From: Clostridiales bacterium
GTDB taxonomy: Bacteria; Bacillota; Clostridia; Christensenellales; Aristaeellaceae
Assembly (NCBI GenBank): GCA_012728815.1
Contig: JAAYEI010000060.1
Coordinates: forward strand, 27,206 to 91,205
Direction of reading: 5' to 3'
DNA: 64,000 nucleotides
Every line of letters starts with the position of its first letter. Positions within the stretch are counted from its first letter, which is position 1. Shown one piece after another: positions 9,786 to 19,243 of this stretch. The notes beneath the pieces are model-generated. The model did not search any database. It was given only the letters and a program-made list of their open reading frames with translations, and was not told the origin of the DNA. The translations under genes and the position numbers were made by a program.

Positions 9786-10964
9786 TTAGCTGTCCTGCGC
9801 CAAAAAGGCTTTGACATAGGCGGTGAAAAAGGCGGCGCCTTTGGGCAGCACCTGCTCATCAATGTCAAAGCGCGGGTGATGCTGGGTGTAGACCAGGCCC
9901 TTTTCCTCGTTGCGGATGCCAATGAAACACATGAAGCCGCTGAAGGCCTCCAGGTACATGCCAAAGTCTTCGGAGGCCAGGATGGGCTCAAAATCGTCCT
10001 GTGTAAACAAACCGGTATCTGTCAGCACCTGCCGGGCCAGGTCAACCGCTTCCTTGCTGTTGTACACCATCGGCACGCCCGGCTTGGTGGTCACATGGGC
10101 CGTGGCGCCATAGGCTGCGGCAGTGTGCGTGGAGATGTCCCGGATCAGTTCCGTCACCCGTTCCCGGTCGCGTGTACTGAAGGTGCGGTGGCCACCGCGC
10201 AGGGAAGCGGTGTTGGGGAAGATGTTGGGCAAGGTGCCGCCTTGAATCTGGCCTATATGCACCACACAGGGGTTCAGGGTGGATACGCGGTTGGTGGGAA
10301 TCGCGCTGAGCTGAAGCGCAATCTGGCACAGGGGCTGGATGGGGTCCACGCACAGGTCAGGCCGCGCGCCATGGCCGCCCCGGCCTTTCACCACCACCTC
10401 AAAAAAGTCACCGTTGGCCATGCGGGCGCCTTCCACCGCGGACATCAGCCCGCTGTCCAGATCCGCCCAGACATGGGCGGCGATGACCTGGTCCACCCCG
10501 CCGCGGGCATGGAGGTAATCAATCAGCACCTGGGCGCTGCCCCCCACCTCCTCAGCGGACTGGAAGCAAAAAAACACAGTGCCCGCTAGCTCCGCCTGCA
10601 TGTCCTTCAGCATCATGGCAGCCCCCAGCGCCATGGCCGTGTGCCCGTCATGTCCGCAGGCATGCATGACGCCAGGGTTTTGGGATTCAAAGGCCAAACC
10701 GGTCTGCTCCATGATGGGCAGGGCGTCCATGTCCGCGCGGATGGCGATGCGTTTGCTGCCCGCCCCGGCCTTGCCACCCACCAGCCAGCCGCACACGCAG
10801 TGCTTGTCCAGGCGTTCATAGGGGATGCCCATCTTCTCCAGCTCCTCACAGACCCGCGCGCTGGTGCGCACCTCCTGGTTTGACAGCTCGGGGTGCTGGT
10901 GGAAATGCCGGCGAAGGGCGATGACGGCCGGCCCATGGGCCTGCTGCAGCTGGTTGAGGTTCAT
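9786..10964 (-). CDS. M20-family amidohydrolase (N-acyl amino acid or peptide hydrolase)
   Basis: The 392-residue protein belongs to the M20D amidohydrolases (hippurate, IAA-amino acid and N-acetyl-diaminopimelate deacetylase types). It shows the N-terminal LRRHFHQHPELSNQE, the metal ligand motif MHACGHDGHTAM near residue 100 and the acidic pair in FCFQSAEEVGG near 135. A dimerisation domain follows, then ILASEDFGMYLE near the C-terminus. These are cytosolic two-metal enzymes that cleave an acyl-amino acid amide. An ATG nine codons downstream of the first in-frame start is preferred, with AGGAAGAG before it. The substrate cannot be assigned and no biosynthetic neighbour helps. Confidence 0.88.
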   Translation of the reverse strand: MNLNQLQQAHGPAVIALRRHFHQHPELSNQEVRTSARVCEELEKMGIPYERLDKHCVCGWLVGGKAGAGSKRIAIRADMDALPIMEQTGLAFESQNPGVMHACGHDGHTAMALGAAMMLKDMQAELAGTVFFCFQSAEEVGGSAQVLIDYLHARGGVDQVIAAHVWADLDSGLMSAVEGARMANGDFFEVVVKGRGGHGARPDLCVDPIQPLCQIALQLSAIPTNRVSTLNPCVVHIGQIQGGTLPNIFPNTASLRGGHRTFSTRDRERVTELIRDISTHTAAAYGATAHVTTKPGVPMVYNSKEAVDLARQVLTDTGLFTQDDFEPILASEDFGMYLEAFSGFMCFIGIRNEEKGLVYTQHHPRFDIDEQVLPKGAAFFTAYVKAFLAQDS

Positions 10965-11009
10965 CTGTGCTCTTCCTTTCTGTGCCTTCACGCGTTCAGG
11001 CGCCTAAAG

Positions 11010-11021
11010 AAGAATATACCA
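11010..11021 (-). promoter_or_regulatory. extended minus 10 promoter of the M20 gene
   Basis: TGgTATATT on the minus strand (TATATT at 11018-11013) lies about 50 nt before the M20 start codon. The minus 35 is poor (GCGGCA at 17 nt). Confidence 0.5.
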
Positions 11022-11070
11022 TAGGTTTCACGGCCTGCCGCGGTTGCCGGGGAGGAAATCTTTGGTATCA

Positions 11071-11101
11071 TAATAAAAGGGTGCCAAGCGAGTGGCACCC
11101 T
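11071..11101 (-). terminator. terminator of the gcv operon
   Basis: On the minus strand, 17 nt after the gcvPB stop, AGGGTGCCA pairs with TGGCACCCT around a 6-nt loop, followed by TTTTATTATG. This is a textbook intrinsic terminator. Confidence 0.88.
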
Positions 11102-11117
11102 CTGTCATTGTGATGGC

Positions 11118-12545
11118 TTATTCCGGAAAGCTGTAGCGCACGATGGGGTTGCGCGCGGCGCCCACCTCGTCCGGCCGCCCGATGGGCGTGGTGGTGGGGC
11201 AGTCATGCAGGCTGTCCGGCTTGTCCTGAATCATCTGGTGAATCTGGGCGAAGGCTTCAGCGGCTTCGTCCAGGGTTTCACGGTTCTCGGTCTCGGTGGG
11301 CTCCACCATGAGGGCCTCCGGCACGATCAGCGGGAAGTACATGGTGGGCGGGTGCATGCCGTAGTCCAGCAGGCACTTGGCCACATCCAGGGCGCCCACG
11401 CCTGTGCTGCGCTTGACCTTGTCCAGGGACAGCACAAACTCATGCATGCAGATGCGGTTGTAATAAGGCGGGAAGTAGGGCTCAATCTTGCGCATCAGGT
11501 AGTTGGCGTTGAGCACTGCCATGCCGCTGGTCTGCGCGACGCCCTCACGGCCCAGGGTCAGCGCGTAGGTCAGCGCGCGGGCCACCACCAGGAAGTTGCC
11601 GTGGAAAGCGCGCACCTGGCCGACGCTGTCCCCGGTGTCAACCTCTGCCAGGCGTGCGCCCATGTGGCTGTGGGGCAGGAAGGGGCTGAGGAACTCCTTG
11701 CAGCCAACGGGGCCCGCGCCCGGGCCGCCGCCCCCATGCGGGGTGGAGAAGGTTTTGTGCAGGTTGAGGTGCACGATGTCAAAGCCCATGTCGCCCGGAC
11801 GCACCCAGCCCATGATGGCATTGAGGTTGGCGCCGTCGTAGTAGTTCAGGCCGCCGGACTCATGCACCAGGCGGGTGATCTCCAGGATGTTGGGGTCGAA
11901 GATGCCCACGGTGTTGGGGTTGGTCAGCATCAGCCCGGCCACGGTGTCATCCAGGTTGGCCTTGAGAGCATCCAGGTCCACGCAGCCCTGGTCATCCGAG
12001 GGCAGGTGGGTAACAGTAAAGCCCACCATGGCGGCACTGGCCGGGTTGGTGCCATGGGCGGAGTCCGGGATGAGCACCCGGGTGCGCTGGGTGTCCCCGC
12101 GCTTCTCATGGTATTTCTTCATGAGCAGCAGGCCCACATACTCGCCATGGGCGCCGGCGGCCGGCTGGAAGGTCATGTCATCCATGCCGGTAATCTCACA
12201 CAGCACCTCGCGCGCGCGGTCCAGCACCTCATGGCAGCCCCTGGCGGTGTCCACCGGCTGCAGGGGATGCATGCGGGCGAAGCCGGGCAGGCCCGCCACC
12301 ACCTCGTTGATGCGGGGGTTGTACTTCATGGTGCAGGAACCCAGTGGGTAGAAGCCGCTGTTCACCCCGAAGGCCTGCTTGGCCAGCTTGGTGTAGTGGC
12401 GGCTGATGGCCACCTCGCTCATTTCCGGCAGCCGGGGGCGCTCCTTGCGCTGAACCGCCTTGGGCAGCTCCCGCTTGGGAAAGGTGCTCTGCGGCATCTG
12501 GAAGGTTCTGCGGCCAGCCACGCTGCGTTCAAAAATCAGTTTCAT
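11118..12545 (-). CDS. gcvPB: glycine dehydrogenase (decarboxylating) subunit 2
   Basis: The 475-residue protein is the C-terminal half of the split P-protein. It binds pyridoxal phosphate through the Lys of NLHKTFSTPHGGGGPGAGP (about residue 265). With subunit 1 it decarboxylates glycine and passes the aminomethyl group to lipoyl-GcvH. Also visible are GSCTMKYNPR near residue 67 and the closing GRPDEVGAARNPIVRYSFPE. Length is normal. Its ATG overlaps the gcvPA stop (ATGA), so the two subunits are made in a coupled way. Confidence 0.97.
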   Translation of the reverse strand: MKLIFERSVAGRRTFQMPQSTFPKRELPKAVQRKERPRLPEMSEVAISRHYTKLAKQAFGVNSGFYPLGSCTMKYNPRINEVVAGLPGFARMHPLQPVDTARGCHEVLDRAREVLCEITGMDDMTFQPAAGAHGEYVGLLLMKKYHEKRGDTQRTRVLIPDSAHGTNPASAAMVGFTVTHLPSDDQGCVDLDALKANLDDTVAGLMLTNPNTVGIFDPNILEITRLVHESGGLNYYDGANLNAIMGWVRPGDMGFDIVHLNLHKTFSTPHGGGGPGAGPVGCKEFLSPFLPHSHMGARLAEVDTGDSVGQVRAFHGNFLVVARALTYALTLGREGVAQTSGMAVLNANYLMRKIEPYFPPYYNRICMHEFVLSLDKVKRSTGVGALDVAKCLLDYGMHPPTMYFPLIVPEALMVEPTETENRETLDEAAEAFAQIHQMIQDKPDSLHDCPTTTPIGRPDEVGAARNPIVRYSFPE

Positions 12546-13858
12546 TGTCCGCTCACCTCCCGGATAACGGCGATGACCTCATCAATCGCCTGCTTGTCCA
12601 TCTTCTCTGTGACACACCACAGCAGCTTGTCGTCCACTGTCAGGCCGCAGAGGATGCCGCGCCTGGCCATCTCAGCCTCAAACTGGCGCACATCCATGGG
12701 GCAGTGGGTCAGGAACTCGTTGAAAAAGTCCGCGGTATGCACCCGGCCAAAGCCCTTGAGCTTGCCCAGCTCATCCGCGAAGTAGTGGGCGCCCTCATAG
12801 CACAGCTGCGCCACCTCGGCCATGCCCTGAGGCCCCATGGCGGCCATGTAGACCGCGGCCGTCATGGCGCACAGCGCCTGGTTGGTGCAGACATTGCTGG
12901 AGGCCTTCTCCCGGCGGATGTGCTGCTCGCGCGCCTGCAGGGTGAGCACATAGGCCCGCCTGCCCTGCTTGTCCTTGGTTTCCCCGGCAATGCGGCCGGG
13001 CAGCATGCGCATCATGTCCTTGCGGGCAGCCATGAAGCCCAGGTAGGGGCCGCCCCAGCTCATGGGGATGCCCAGGGGCTGGCCTTCGCCCACGGCGATG
13101 TCATAGCCCAGCTCACCCGGAGAGGCGCAGATGCCCAGGGAGATGGGGTACACACCCATGACTGCCTTGGCACCGGCCTGATGGGCCAGGTTTGCCGCCT
13201 GCTCAGCCTGCTCAAACAGGCCGTAGAAGTTGGGCTGCTGCACGTAGACACAGGCGGTGTCGCCGGGCAGGTTCTCCAGGGCGGACAGGTCCAGCAGGCC
13301 GTCCTTCTGGGGAATCAGCTCAAAGGGCACCTCCCGCCCCCAGCAGTAGGTACGGATGGTCTCAATGACCTCCGGGTGGGCAGTGGAAGCCACATAGACG
13401 CGTTCACGGGAGCGGGTCTGGGTCATCATGACGGCTTCAGCCGCGGCCGAGGCGCCGTCATACACCGAGGCGTTGCTCACGTCCATGCCGGTGAGCTCGC
13501 AGATCATGGTCTGGTATTCAAAGATGGACTGCAGCACGCCCTGGCTGATCTCCGCCTGGTAGGGGGTGTAGGTGGTGAGGAACTCCTCCTTGGCAGTCAC
13601 GGTGCTGACGATGGCGGGGATGTGGTGGTCATAGGCGCCGGCGCCGCGCAGCACGGTTTGGAACACGGTGTTCTTCGCGGCAATTTTTTCCATCTCCTGG
13701 CGCACGCCCATCTCAGACAGGCCGGGCTTGATGTCTACGGAATCCTTCAGTAGCACCTCACGGGGAACGTCCACAAAGAGGTCCTTCAGCTCCTTTAAGC
13801 CGATGGCCTCCAGCATCTGTTGCTGTTCGTCACGGGTTGATGGCAGGTAGCTCCCCAT
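12542..13858 (-). CDS. gcvPA: glycine dehydrogenase (decarboxylating) subunit 1
   Basis: The 438-residue protein is the N-terminal half of the split P-protein, a fold-type I PLP-enzyme relative lacking the PLP lysine. Recognisable stretches are YTPYQAEISQGVLQSIFEYQ, MDVSNASVYDGASAAAEA and WGGPYLGFMAAR. The split form is usual in Clostridia. AAGGAGGG overlaps the gcvH stop and lies 5 nt before the ATG. It acts as the heteromeric partner of gcvPB. Confidence 0.97.
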   Translation of the reverse strand: MGSYLPSTRDEQQQMLEAIGLKELKDLFVDVPREVLLKDSVDIKPGLSEMGVRQEMEKIAAKNTVFQTVLRGAGAYDHHIPAIVSTVTAKEEFLTTYTPYQAEISQGVLQSIFEYQTMICELTGMDVSNASVYDGASAAAEAVMMTQTRSRERVYVASTAHPEVIETIRTYCWGREVPFELIPQKDGLLDLSALENLPGDTACVYVQQPNFYGLFEQAEQAANLAHQAGAKAVMGVYPISLGICASPGELGYDIAVGEGQPLGIPMSWGGPYLGFMAARKDMMRMLPGRIAGETKDKQGRRAYVLTLQAREQHIRREKASSNVCTNQALCAMTAAVYMAAMGPQGMAEVAQLCYEGAHYFADELGKLKGFGRVHTADFFNEFLTHCPMDVRQFEAEMARRGILCGLTVDDKLLWCVTEKMDKQAIDEVIAVIREVSGQ

Positions 13859-13859
13859 C

Positions 13860-14237
13860 TTAGCCCTCCTTGCTGATCAACTCGAGGTATTGGTCCGCCG
13901 TGAGCAGATCATCCAGGCCGGTGACATCCTTTGCCTTGACGATCCAGGCGGCGTAAGCATCCTGGTTGATCAGCTCGGGGGCATCCAGCAGTTCTTCGTT
14001 CACCTGGGCGATGGTGCCGTTGACCGGGGCGATGATATCGCTGACCGCCTTGACGGACTCGACATCGGCGAAAGCTTCGTCCACCACCATCTCATCATCC
14101 ACATTGGGCAGGTTGATGAACACCAGGTCGCCCAGTTCCTTCTGGGCATAATCGGTGATGCCGATGATAGCCAGGTCGCCCTCCATGAGAACCCACTCGT
14201 GGGAAGCAGAATACTTCAGGTGCTGGGGAATGTTCAT
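13860..14237 (-). CDS. gcvH: glycine cleavage system H protein
   Basis: The 125-residue lipoyl-carrier protein has the biotinyl/lipoyl fold. The lipoylated Lys lies in DVESVKAVSDIIAPVNG (about residue 62). It shuttles the aminomethyl group between the P- and T-proteins and then the dihydrolipoyl group to an L-protein. AGGAGG precedes the ATG by 5 nt. No lipoamide dehydrogenase gene is in this operon, so that component is encoded elsewhere. Confidence 0.97.
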   Translation of the reverse strand: MNIPQHLKYSASHEWVLMEGDLAIIGITDYAQKELGDLVFINLPNVDDEMVVDEAFADVESVKAVSDIIAPVNGTIAQVNEELLDAPELINQDAYAAWIVKAKDVTGLDDLLTADQYLELISKEG

Positions 14238-14263
14238 GTGTGCCTCCTATATTTCGATATTTT

Positions 14264-15349
14264 TTAGGAACGTTTGTAAAAGGGCAGCTGGACCACCTGG
14301 GCCTTGAGCCGCCTGCCGCGCACATCAATCTCCACCGCTGTGCCCACCTCCGCCACCGCGCGGTCCACCAGCGCCATGGCCGAAGCCTTGTTGGTGTAAG
14401 GCAGCAGGGTGCCGCTGGTGGTGATGCCCACCTCCTGGCCATCATGATAGACTGTGCCATTCTCCCGGGCGATGCCCCGGTCGGTGAGGGTCAGCCCTAC
14501 GCGCACCCGGGCTGGTTCGCCCAGCTGCTGCAAGGCCTGCTTGCCGATGAAATCCGGCTTGTCCATTTTGACAAACATGTCAAGCCCTGCCATCAGGGGG
14601 GTGATGTCATCCGTCATCTCATGCCCATACAGCGGCATGCCGGCCTCCAGGCGCAGGGTGTCCCTGGCGCCCAGGCCACAGGGGATGAGCCCTTCCTCCC
14701 TGCCCGCCTTGAGCAGCGCGCGGGCCAGTTCCACAACCTTGTCCGGCGCGCAGTACAGCTCGTAGCCCAGTTCCCCGGTGTAGCCGGTGCGGGACACCAG
14801 GCAGGGGACGCCGGCCACCTGCAAATCGCGCACAAAGCTGTAATAGCGGGTGGGCAGGCGGGCTTCATCGGTCAATTTGCTGATGACCTGCTTGGCTTTG
14901 GGGCCCTGCAGCGCCAGCTGGGCATAGTCGTGTGACTGGTCAATAATCTCCACCTGGCCTGTGGCGTGCTCCTTGAACCACGCGTAGTCCTTGTCCTTGT
15001 TGGCGGCGTTTACCACCAGCAGGTACTCCTCCTGGCTGAACTTGTACACGATTAGGTCATCCACAATGCCGCCCTGCTTGTTGCAGATGGGGCTGTAGCG
15101 CACGCGGCCGTCCTCCAGGTCAGCAAAATCATTGGTGAGCAGGCGCTGCAGGTTGTCCAGCGCGTCCTTGCCGCGAAAGAGGATCTCCCCCATGTGGGAT
15201 ACATCAAACAGGCCACAGGCGGTGCGGACGGCCATGTGCTCCTTGATGAGGCCGGTCTCGTACTGCACTGGGAGCAGGTAGCCAGCGAAGGGCACAATTT
15301 TGCCCCCTAGCTCCAGGTGCAGGTCATACAGCGGTGTCTTCTTTTCCAT
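14264..15349 (-). CDS. gcvT: glycine cleavage system T protein (aminomethyltransferase)
   Basis: The 361-residue, tetrahydrofolate-dependent aminomethyltransferase releases ammonia and forms 5,10-methylene-THF from the H-protein-bound aminomethyl group. Recognisable segments are CGLFDVSHMGEI near residue 45, VSRTGYTGELGYELYC near 180 and CGLGARDTLRLEAGMPLYG near 220. AAAGGAG lies 6 nt before the ATG. It is first in the operon, directly downstream of the glycine riboswitch. Confidence 0.97.
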   Translation of the reverse strand: MEKKTPLYDLHLELGGKIVPFAGYLLPVQYETGLIKEHMAVRTACGLFDVSHMGEILFRGKDALDNLQRLLTNDFADLEDGRVRYSPICNKQGGIVDDLIVYKFSQEEYLLVVNAANKDKDYAWFKEHATGQVEIIDQSHDYAQLALQGPKAKQVISKLTDEARLPTRYYSFVRDLQVAGVPCLVSRTGYTGELGYELYCAPDKVVELARALLKAGREEGLIPCGLGARDTLRLEAGMPLYGHEMTDDITPLMAGLDMFVKMDKPDFIGKQALQQLGEPARVRVGLTLTDRGIARENGTVYHDGQEVGITTSGTLLPYTNKASAMALVDRAVAEVGTAVEIDVRGRRLKAQVVQLPFYKRS

Positions 15350-15374
15350 AAGCGCTCCTTTATTTTATCTGATA

Positions 15375-15404
15375 ACAGAGGCACGCGCAAGCGCATGCCT
15401 CTGT
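15375..15404 (-). promoter_or_regulatory. expression-platform hairpin of the glycine riboswitch
   Basis: ACAGAGGCA and TGCCTCTGT enclose an inner GCGC/GCGC stem, giving a 30-nt near-perfect hairpin ending about 25 nt before the gcvT ATG. It is followed by TATCAGATAAAATA rather than a T-run, so it may not be a simple intrinsic terminator. Its 5' arm repeats part of the preceding CAGACAGAGG, allowing alternative pairing. Confidence 0.6.
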
Positions 15405-15459
15405 CTGTTGACCTTCAGGATTCCCCCGGGAACGGGGTTGCCTGGCCGGTGCATCACTG

Positions 15460-15548
15460 CTTTTCAGAGTTTCGTCCCAACCCGGTCTGCTTGCCTGAGA
15501 GATTTCGCATTCCCCTTCGGCGCCGCTTGGCGCGGTCTCTCCCGGGTT
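15460..15548 (-). ncRNA. glycine riboswitch, single aptamer
   Basis: On the minus strand the sequence follows the glycine aptamer closely: GGGAGAGACC, then GCGCCGAAGGGGAA, then ATCTCTCAGGCAAGCAGACC, and finally GGGACGAAACTCTGAAAAGC. Only one aptamer core is present; 3' of it lie only a small CCCCG/CGGGG hairpin and a CAGACAGAGG remnant that resembles the end of a second aptamer. It starts about 16 nt after the ftsZ stop and controls gcvT-H-PA-PB, probably switching the operon on when glycine is plentiful. Confidence 0.93.
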
Positions 15549-15563
15549 GATCAACCGATTTAT

Positions 15564-16928
15564 TTACTTCTTGACACCGCGGCGCAGGTAGGCGGGCACG
15601 CCCAGGTCATCCTTCTCAGCCTGGGAGGGCTGCTGGGGCTGGTAGCCCGCGGGCTGCGGCGGCGTCTGGGGAGGAACCTGCTGCTGGTAGGGGCTTTGGT
15701 ACTGGGGCGGCTGCGGGTAAGCTGGTGCCGGCTGGGGCGCGCCGATGGCGCCGCCATAGGGCTGTGGCGCAGGACGGCTGGCGCCAGGGAAGTAGGAGGC
15801 CTCCTGGTTGTCATAAAGGCTGGACACGCCCGGCGCCTCAAAGCCCGGGGTCTCCTGCCGCTCCAGCGGCTGACGGTTCTCATAGGGGTTCATGGCCGCC
15901 GTGGCGCTGCCATAGGGCACCGAGGCGCGGAACGGCTTCTTGCGGGCCTCCCGGGTGGGGAAGGCGGCCTTCTCAAACCCGGTGGCGATGACGGTGATGT
16001 GAATCTCATCCTTGAGGCTGGGGTCAATGCCCGCGCCAAAGATGATGTTGGCCTCGCTGTCGGCGCTCTCCTGCACCAGGCGGGCGGCCTCGTTGATCTC
16101 CAGAATGCCGATGTCCTCGCTGCCCGTGATGTTGATGAGCAGCGCACGGGCGCCGTCAATCTTGGTTTCAAGCAGGGGGCTGGCGATGGCAGCCTTGGCC
16201 GCGTCCTGGGTGCGGTTTTCGCCGCTGCCCACGCCAATGCCGATGTGGGCCATGCCGCCGGACTCCATCACGGTCTTGACATCGGCAAAGTCCAGGTTGA
16301 TCAGGGCTGGCAGGGCAATCAGGTCGGAAATGCCCTGGATGCCCTGGCGCAGCACGTCGTCCGCCACGCGGAAGGCCTCCAGCATGGAGGTGCCGCGCGC
16401 CACCACTTCCAGCAGCCGGTCATTGGGAATGACCACCAGGGTATCCACAAACTGCTTGAGCTCGTTGATGCCCGCCTCGGCGTTGCGCATGCGCTGCTTG
16501 CCCTCGAACTGAAAGGGCTTGGTGACCACGGCGATGGTGAGGCAATTGAGGTCCCGCGCAATGTCCGCCACAATGGGGGCAGCGCCGGTGCCAGTGCCCC
16601 CGCCCATGCCGGCGGTGACGAAAACCAGGTCAGCGCCTTTGAGATGCTGGGCGATCTCCTCCCGGCTCTCCTCCGCCGCGCGCTTGCCGATCTCCGGCAC
16701 CGCGCCGGCGCCCAGGCCTTTGGTGAGCTTTTCGCCGATCTGCAGCTTCTTGTCCGCCTTTGAGGCGGTCAGCGCCTGGAGGTCGGTGTTGATGGCGATA
16801 AACTCCACACCCTTGAGGCCCGCGTCCACCATGCGGTTGACCGCGTTGGCGCCGCCGCCGCCGCAACCCACCACTTTTATGGAAGCGAAATTGTTGGTGA
16901 TTTCAGGCTCCACCTGCTTGACCTGCAT
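15564..16928 (-). CDS. ftsZ: cell division protein FtsZ
   Basis: The 454-residue tubulin homologue polymerises into the Z-ring. It has the N-terminal GTPase domain with [16 protein letters not shown] near residue 16, tubulin signature [18 protein letters not shown] near 103 and the T7 region with [11 protein letters not shown] near 206. After a long Gln/Pro-rich linker (about 320-435) comes the conserved C-terminal peptide [15 protein letters not shown] that binds FtsA. GGGGGG precedes the chosen ATG ([13 protein letters not shown]); longer in-frame starts would read into ftsA. It follows ftsA by 31 nt. Confidence 0.98.
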   Translation of the reverse strand: MQVKQVEPEITNNFASIKVVGCGGGGANAVNRMVDAGLKGVEFIAINTDLQALTASKADKKLQIGEKLTKGLGAGAVPEIGKRAAEESREEIAQHLKGADLVFVTAGMGGGTGTGAAPIVADIARDLNCLTIAVVTKPFQFEGKQRMRNAEAGINELKQFVDTLVVIPNDRLLEVVARGTSMLEAFRVADDVLRQGIQGISDLIALPALINLDFADVKTVMESGGMAHIGIGVGSGENRTQDAAKAAIASPLLETKIDGARALLINITGSEDIGILEINEAARLVQESADSEANIIFGAGIDPSLKDEIHITVIATGFEKAAFPTREARKKPFRASVPYGSATAAMNPYENRQPLERQETPGFEAPGVSSLYDNQEASYFPGASRPAPQPYGGAIGAPQPAPAYPQPPQYQSPYQQQVPPQTPPQPAGYQPQQPSQAEKDDLGVPAYLRRGVKK

Positions 16929-16959
16929 GGTATGCCCCCCTTGTTTTGTTCTGTGTTTG

Positions 16960-18138
16960 TCAGCCATTGAGCAGCCCGCGGATAAAACCGCGCAGCCCGC
17001 CCTGGCTCGCGTTGGCGGTGTTCTTGGTATCAATAATCAAATCCAGCAGCCCCAGGGAGCTGGAATAGATGGCGCTGGACAGCTTGACCGCCTTGCGGGG
17101 CAGCTCGCGCACCGGGCGCTCCATTTTCTCGGAAAGGAACTCGCGCCCGCCCTTGTTGATGGCCAGGCCGCCGCCAGTCAAATACACCGGGGACCAGTTG
17201 CCCAGGCGCACGCCAGACTCCTTGACGGCATTCAGGATGGCTTCGGCAATCTCATCCGCGCGGGGCAGCAGGATCTCTGACACCTTGTCGCGGCTGAAGG
17301 TCTGGGTGGCGCCGTTTGACAGCAGCACGTCAAAGCTGTTCTTCGTGCTGCCCTGGCCAAACTCGAACCCGCGCTTGACCTGCTCGGCGCTGTCCAGCGG
17401 AATCTCCAGCCCATAGGCCAGGTCGGCCGCGATGTGGCCACCGCCCAGGGGCAGGTTTTTGTGGAAGATGATGGCATCCCCCTCCACCGCCATGATGTCG
17501 GTGTTCAGGTAGCCAATGTCAATCAGCAGCGCGGTGCGGTCACGGTCGGTCTCGGAGATGAAGAGCATGGCCTCCCCCATGAGGGTGGAGAAAAAGCCCG
17601 CTGCCGTCTTGCCGACGGCCAGCAGGCGCTGGGTGATGTCCTCAATGAAGAAGCGGTCTGCCACCACATAGGAAATCAGCGCGCGCAGCTCGTTGCCGTG
17701 CTGGTTGAGCGGCTCCAGGGTTTTCTTTCCGTCATCCACCACAAACCAGGCCGGGCTGCGGTGGATGGGGGTGCCGGGCACGCCCTGCACCTGCTCATCG
17801 GCCAGGGTGAAGAGGGCGGCGATGTCCCGGCTGGTGACATGCGGGGCGGCGCCCTGCAAATCCACCTTGACCTCAAAGGAATAGACCTTGGAGAACTGAC
17901 CGGGCACACCGGCATAAACCGTTTTGACGGAGGAGCGTGCCTGCTCCTCCGCGGTGGCGATGGCGGTGGCCATGGCGTCATTGACCATGGCGCCGTTGTT
18001 CCAGCGGGCGTTGGCATAGCCGTCATAGGGCGTGGTGCCCGCGCCGATGATGTCGCAGCGCTGGCGGGAACTGACCTCGGCCACCAGGGCAACAATTTTG
18101 CTGGTGCCAAAGTCTATGACGCTGATCGTGCTCCTCAT
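16960..18138 (-). CDS. ftsA: cell division protein FtsA
   Basis: The 392-residue actin-fold ATPase tethers FtsZ to the membrane. N-terminal [16 protein letters not shown] is the phosphate-1 motif, [18 protein letters not shown] phosphate-2, and [15 protein letters not shown] the adenosine-binding motif. The C-terminal [12 protein letters not shown] is the amphipathic membrane-targeting helix. GGAGAG lies 7 nt before the ATG of MRSTIS. It has its own promoter in the ftsQ-ftsA gap. Confidence 0.95.
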   Translation of the reverse strand: MRSTISVIDFGTSKIVALVAEVSSRQRCDIIGAGTTPYDGYANARWNNGAMVNDAMATAIATAEEQARSSVKTVYAGVPGQFSKVYSFEVKVDLQGAAPHVTSRDIAALFTLADEQVQGVPGTPIHRSPAWFVVDDGKKTLEPLNQHGNELRALISYVVADRFFIEDITQRLLAVGKTAAGFFSTLMGEAMLFISETDRDRTALLIDIGYLNTDIMAVEGDAIIFHKNLPLGGGHIAADLAYGLEIPLDSAEQVKRGFEFGQGSTKNSFDVLLSNGATQTFSRDKVSEILLPRADEIAEAILNAVKESGVRLGNWSPVYLTGGGLAINKGGREFLSEKMERPVRELPRKAVKLSSAIYSSSLGLLDLIIDTKNTANASQGGLRGFIRGLLNG

Positions 18139-18225
18139 CGGATATCTCTCCATTTCTTGCGCTTCTCCCCGGCTCTTTGCCCACAGCCCTGGAAAAACGC
18201 AGCATAACATCGCATGGTTTGATTT

Positions 18226-18254
18226 ATTGTAACCTTTTTGTGATATCTATGCAA
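18226..18254 (-). promoter_or_regulatory. internal promoter for ftsA-ftsZ
   Basis: TTGCAT (18254-18249), a 17-nt spacer and TACAAT (18231-18226) lie on the minus strand about 80 nt before the ftsA ATG, within the roughly 200-nt ftsQ-ftsA gap. It lets ftsAZ be expressed above the upstream mur genes. Confidence 0.72.
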
Positions 18255-18335
18255 GCCTTTTCAAGCATTCCCGGCTTTTTGACGGGAAGGGGGCCGGGCA
18301 GGGCGCGCGAAGGCAGCGGGGCAGCCCCCGCCGGC

Positions 18336-19241
18336 CTACTCGGTGGCGCGGTAGGTGGCCTCGCCCGGGCGTGCAGCCTCAATGATGCCGCTGGTGATGC
18401 CTTCCCGGCGCAGCGCGTTGACGACGGTGGCGACTGTGCCAATTTTGGCGTGCATCCAGGTGCTGTCGCCCAGGTTGATGCTGAAGCCGTCCCGGGTGTG
18501 GATGGACAGGTTGAGGCTTTGGGCGATGTCCAGGCTGGTCACCTGGGTTTCAAAGCCCCATTGGGCCAGCTCCTGCAGCAGTGTCACCAAGGTATCCTGC
18601 TGGACCGGGTCAGTGGTGGCGGGCAGGGCCCCCACGGCCTGCTGGCCCCAGACTGCCAGGCCATTGACCAGCATCAGGCCGGTGCCGTCCTTCAGCTCGC
18701 GGGTCTGCTCCAGGATGAGGCCATCCTGCGCCAGCACATAGCCCACGCCCAGGTGGGTAAAGAAGGCGAAGGGGTAGCGCTCCACGACCCGGAGGTGCAG
18801 CTTGTTGGGGAAGACCTTCTCCAACCCCTCAAAGACCAGGTAGCGGTTGGCGTTGACAGCCTGCCTGATCTGCTCTTCCTTGATGGTCCAGTAAAAAAGG
18901 CCGCGGTCCGCGCCTGCCGCGCGCGCCACCTGCTGCGCGCTGAGCTGCCGGTTGCCAAAGACAACCACCTCCCGGATGGAGAACACCTGGTAGCGCAGCA
19001 CCAGGGCCAGGGCGGCCAACACCAGCAGGATCACCAGCAACCGGGGAATCCGGCCAGACAGTGGCCGCTCCGGCAGGCTGTCTTCCGCCTCGGGGAACGG
19101 GTCCTGATGGGGTTGCGGCCAGCCGGGCTGCTGGCCGTCATCATATTCTTGAGGGCCAGGCTGGGCCGGGGCGGCTTCGTATGGCAGCTGCTGGTTGCCC
19201 TGTGGCGGCAGGCCGGTGTCCGGCGGGCGCGGCGGCTGCAT
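18336..19241 (-). CDS. ftsQ: cell division protein FtsQ/DivIB
   Basis: The 301-residue bitopic protein has a Pro/Gln-rich cytoplasmic N-terminus (about 1-62), one transmembrane helix (RLLVILLVLAALALVLRY, about 67-84) and a POTRA domain starting FSIREVVVFGNRQLSAQQV. A beta domain follows with LHLRVVERYPFAFF. These are the FtsQ/DivIB hallmarks; the protein links early and late divisome proteins. It follows murD by 2 nt, with GGAGGGG spanning the gap. Confidence 0.9.
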   Translation of the reverse strand: MQPPRPPDTGLPPQGNQQLPYEAAPAQPGPQEYDDGQQPGWPQPHQDPFPEAEDSLPERPLSGRIPRLLVILLVLAALALVLRYQVFSIREVVVFGNRQLSAQQVARAAGADRGLFYWTIKEEQIRQAVNANRYLVFEGLEKVFPNKLHLRVVERYPFAFFTHLGVGYVLAQDGLILEQTRELKDGTGLMLVNGLAVWGQQAVGALPATTDPVQQDTLVTLLQELAQWGFETQVTSLDIAQSLNLSIHTRDGFSINLGDSTWMHAKIGTVATVVNALRREGITSGIIEAARPGEATYRATE

Positions 19242-19243
19242 GG

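Noticed and set aside
15405..15459. A second glycine aptamer making a tandem riboswitch
   Set aside because: Only a CCCCG/CGGGG hairpin and a CAGACAGAGG remnant are present; the conserved core of a second aptamer cannot be drawn.
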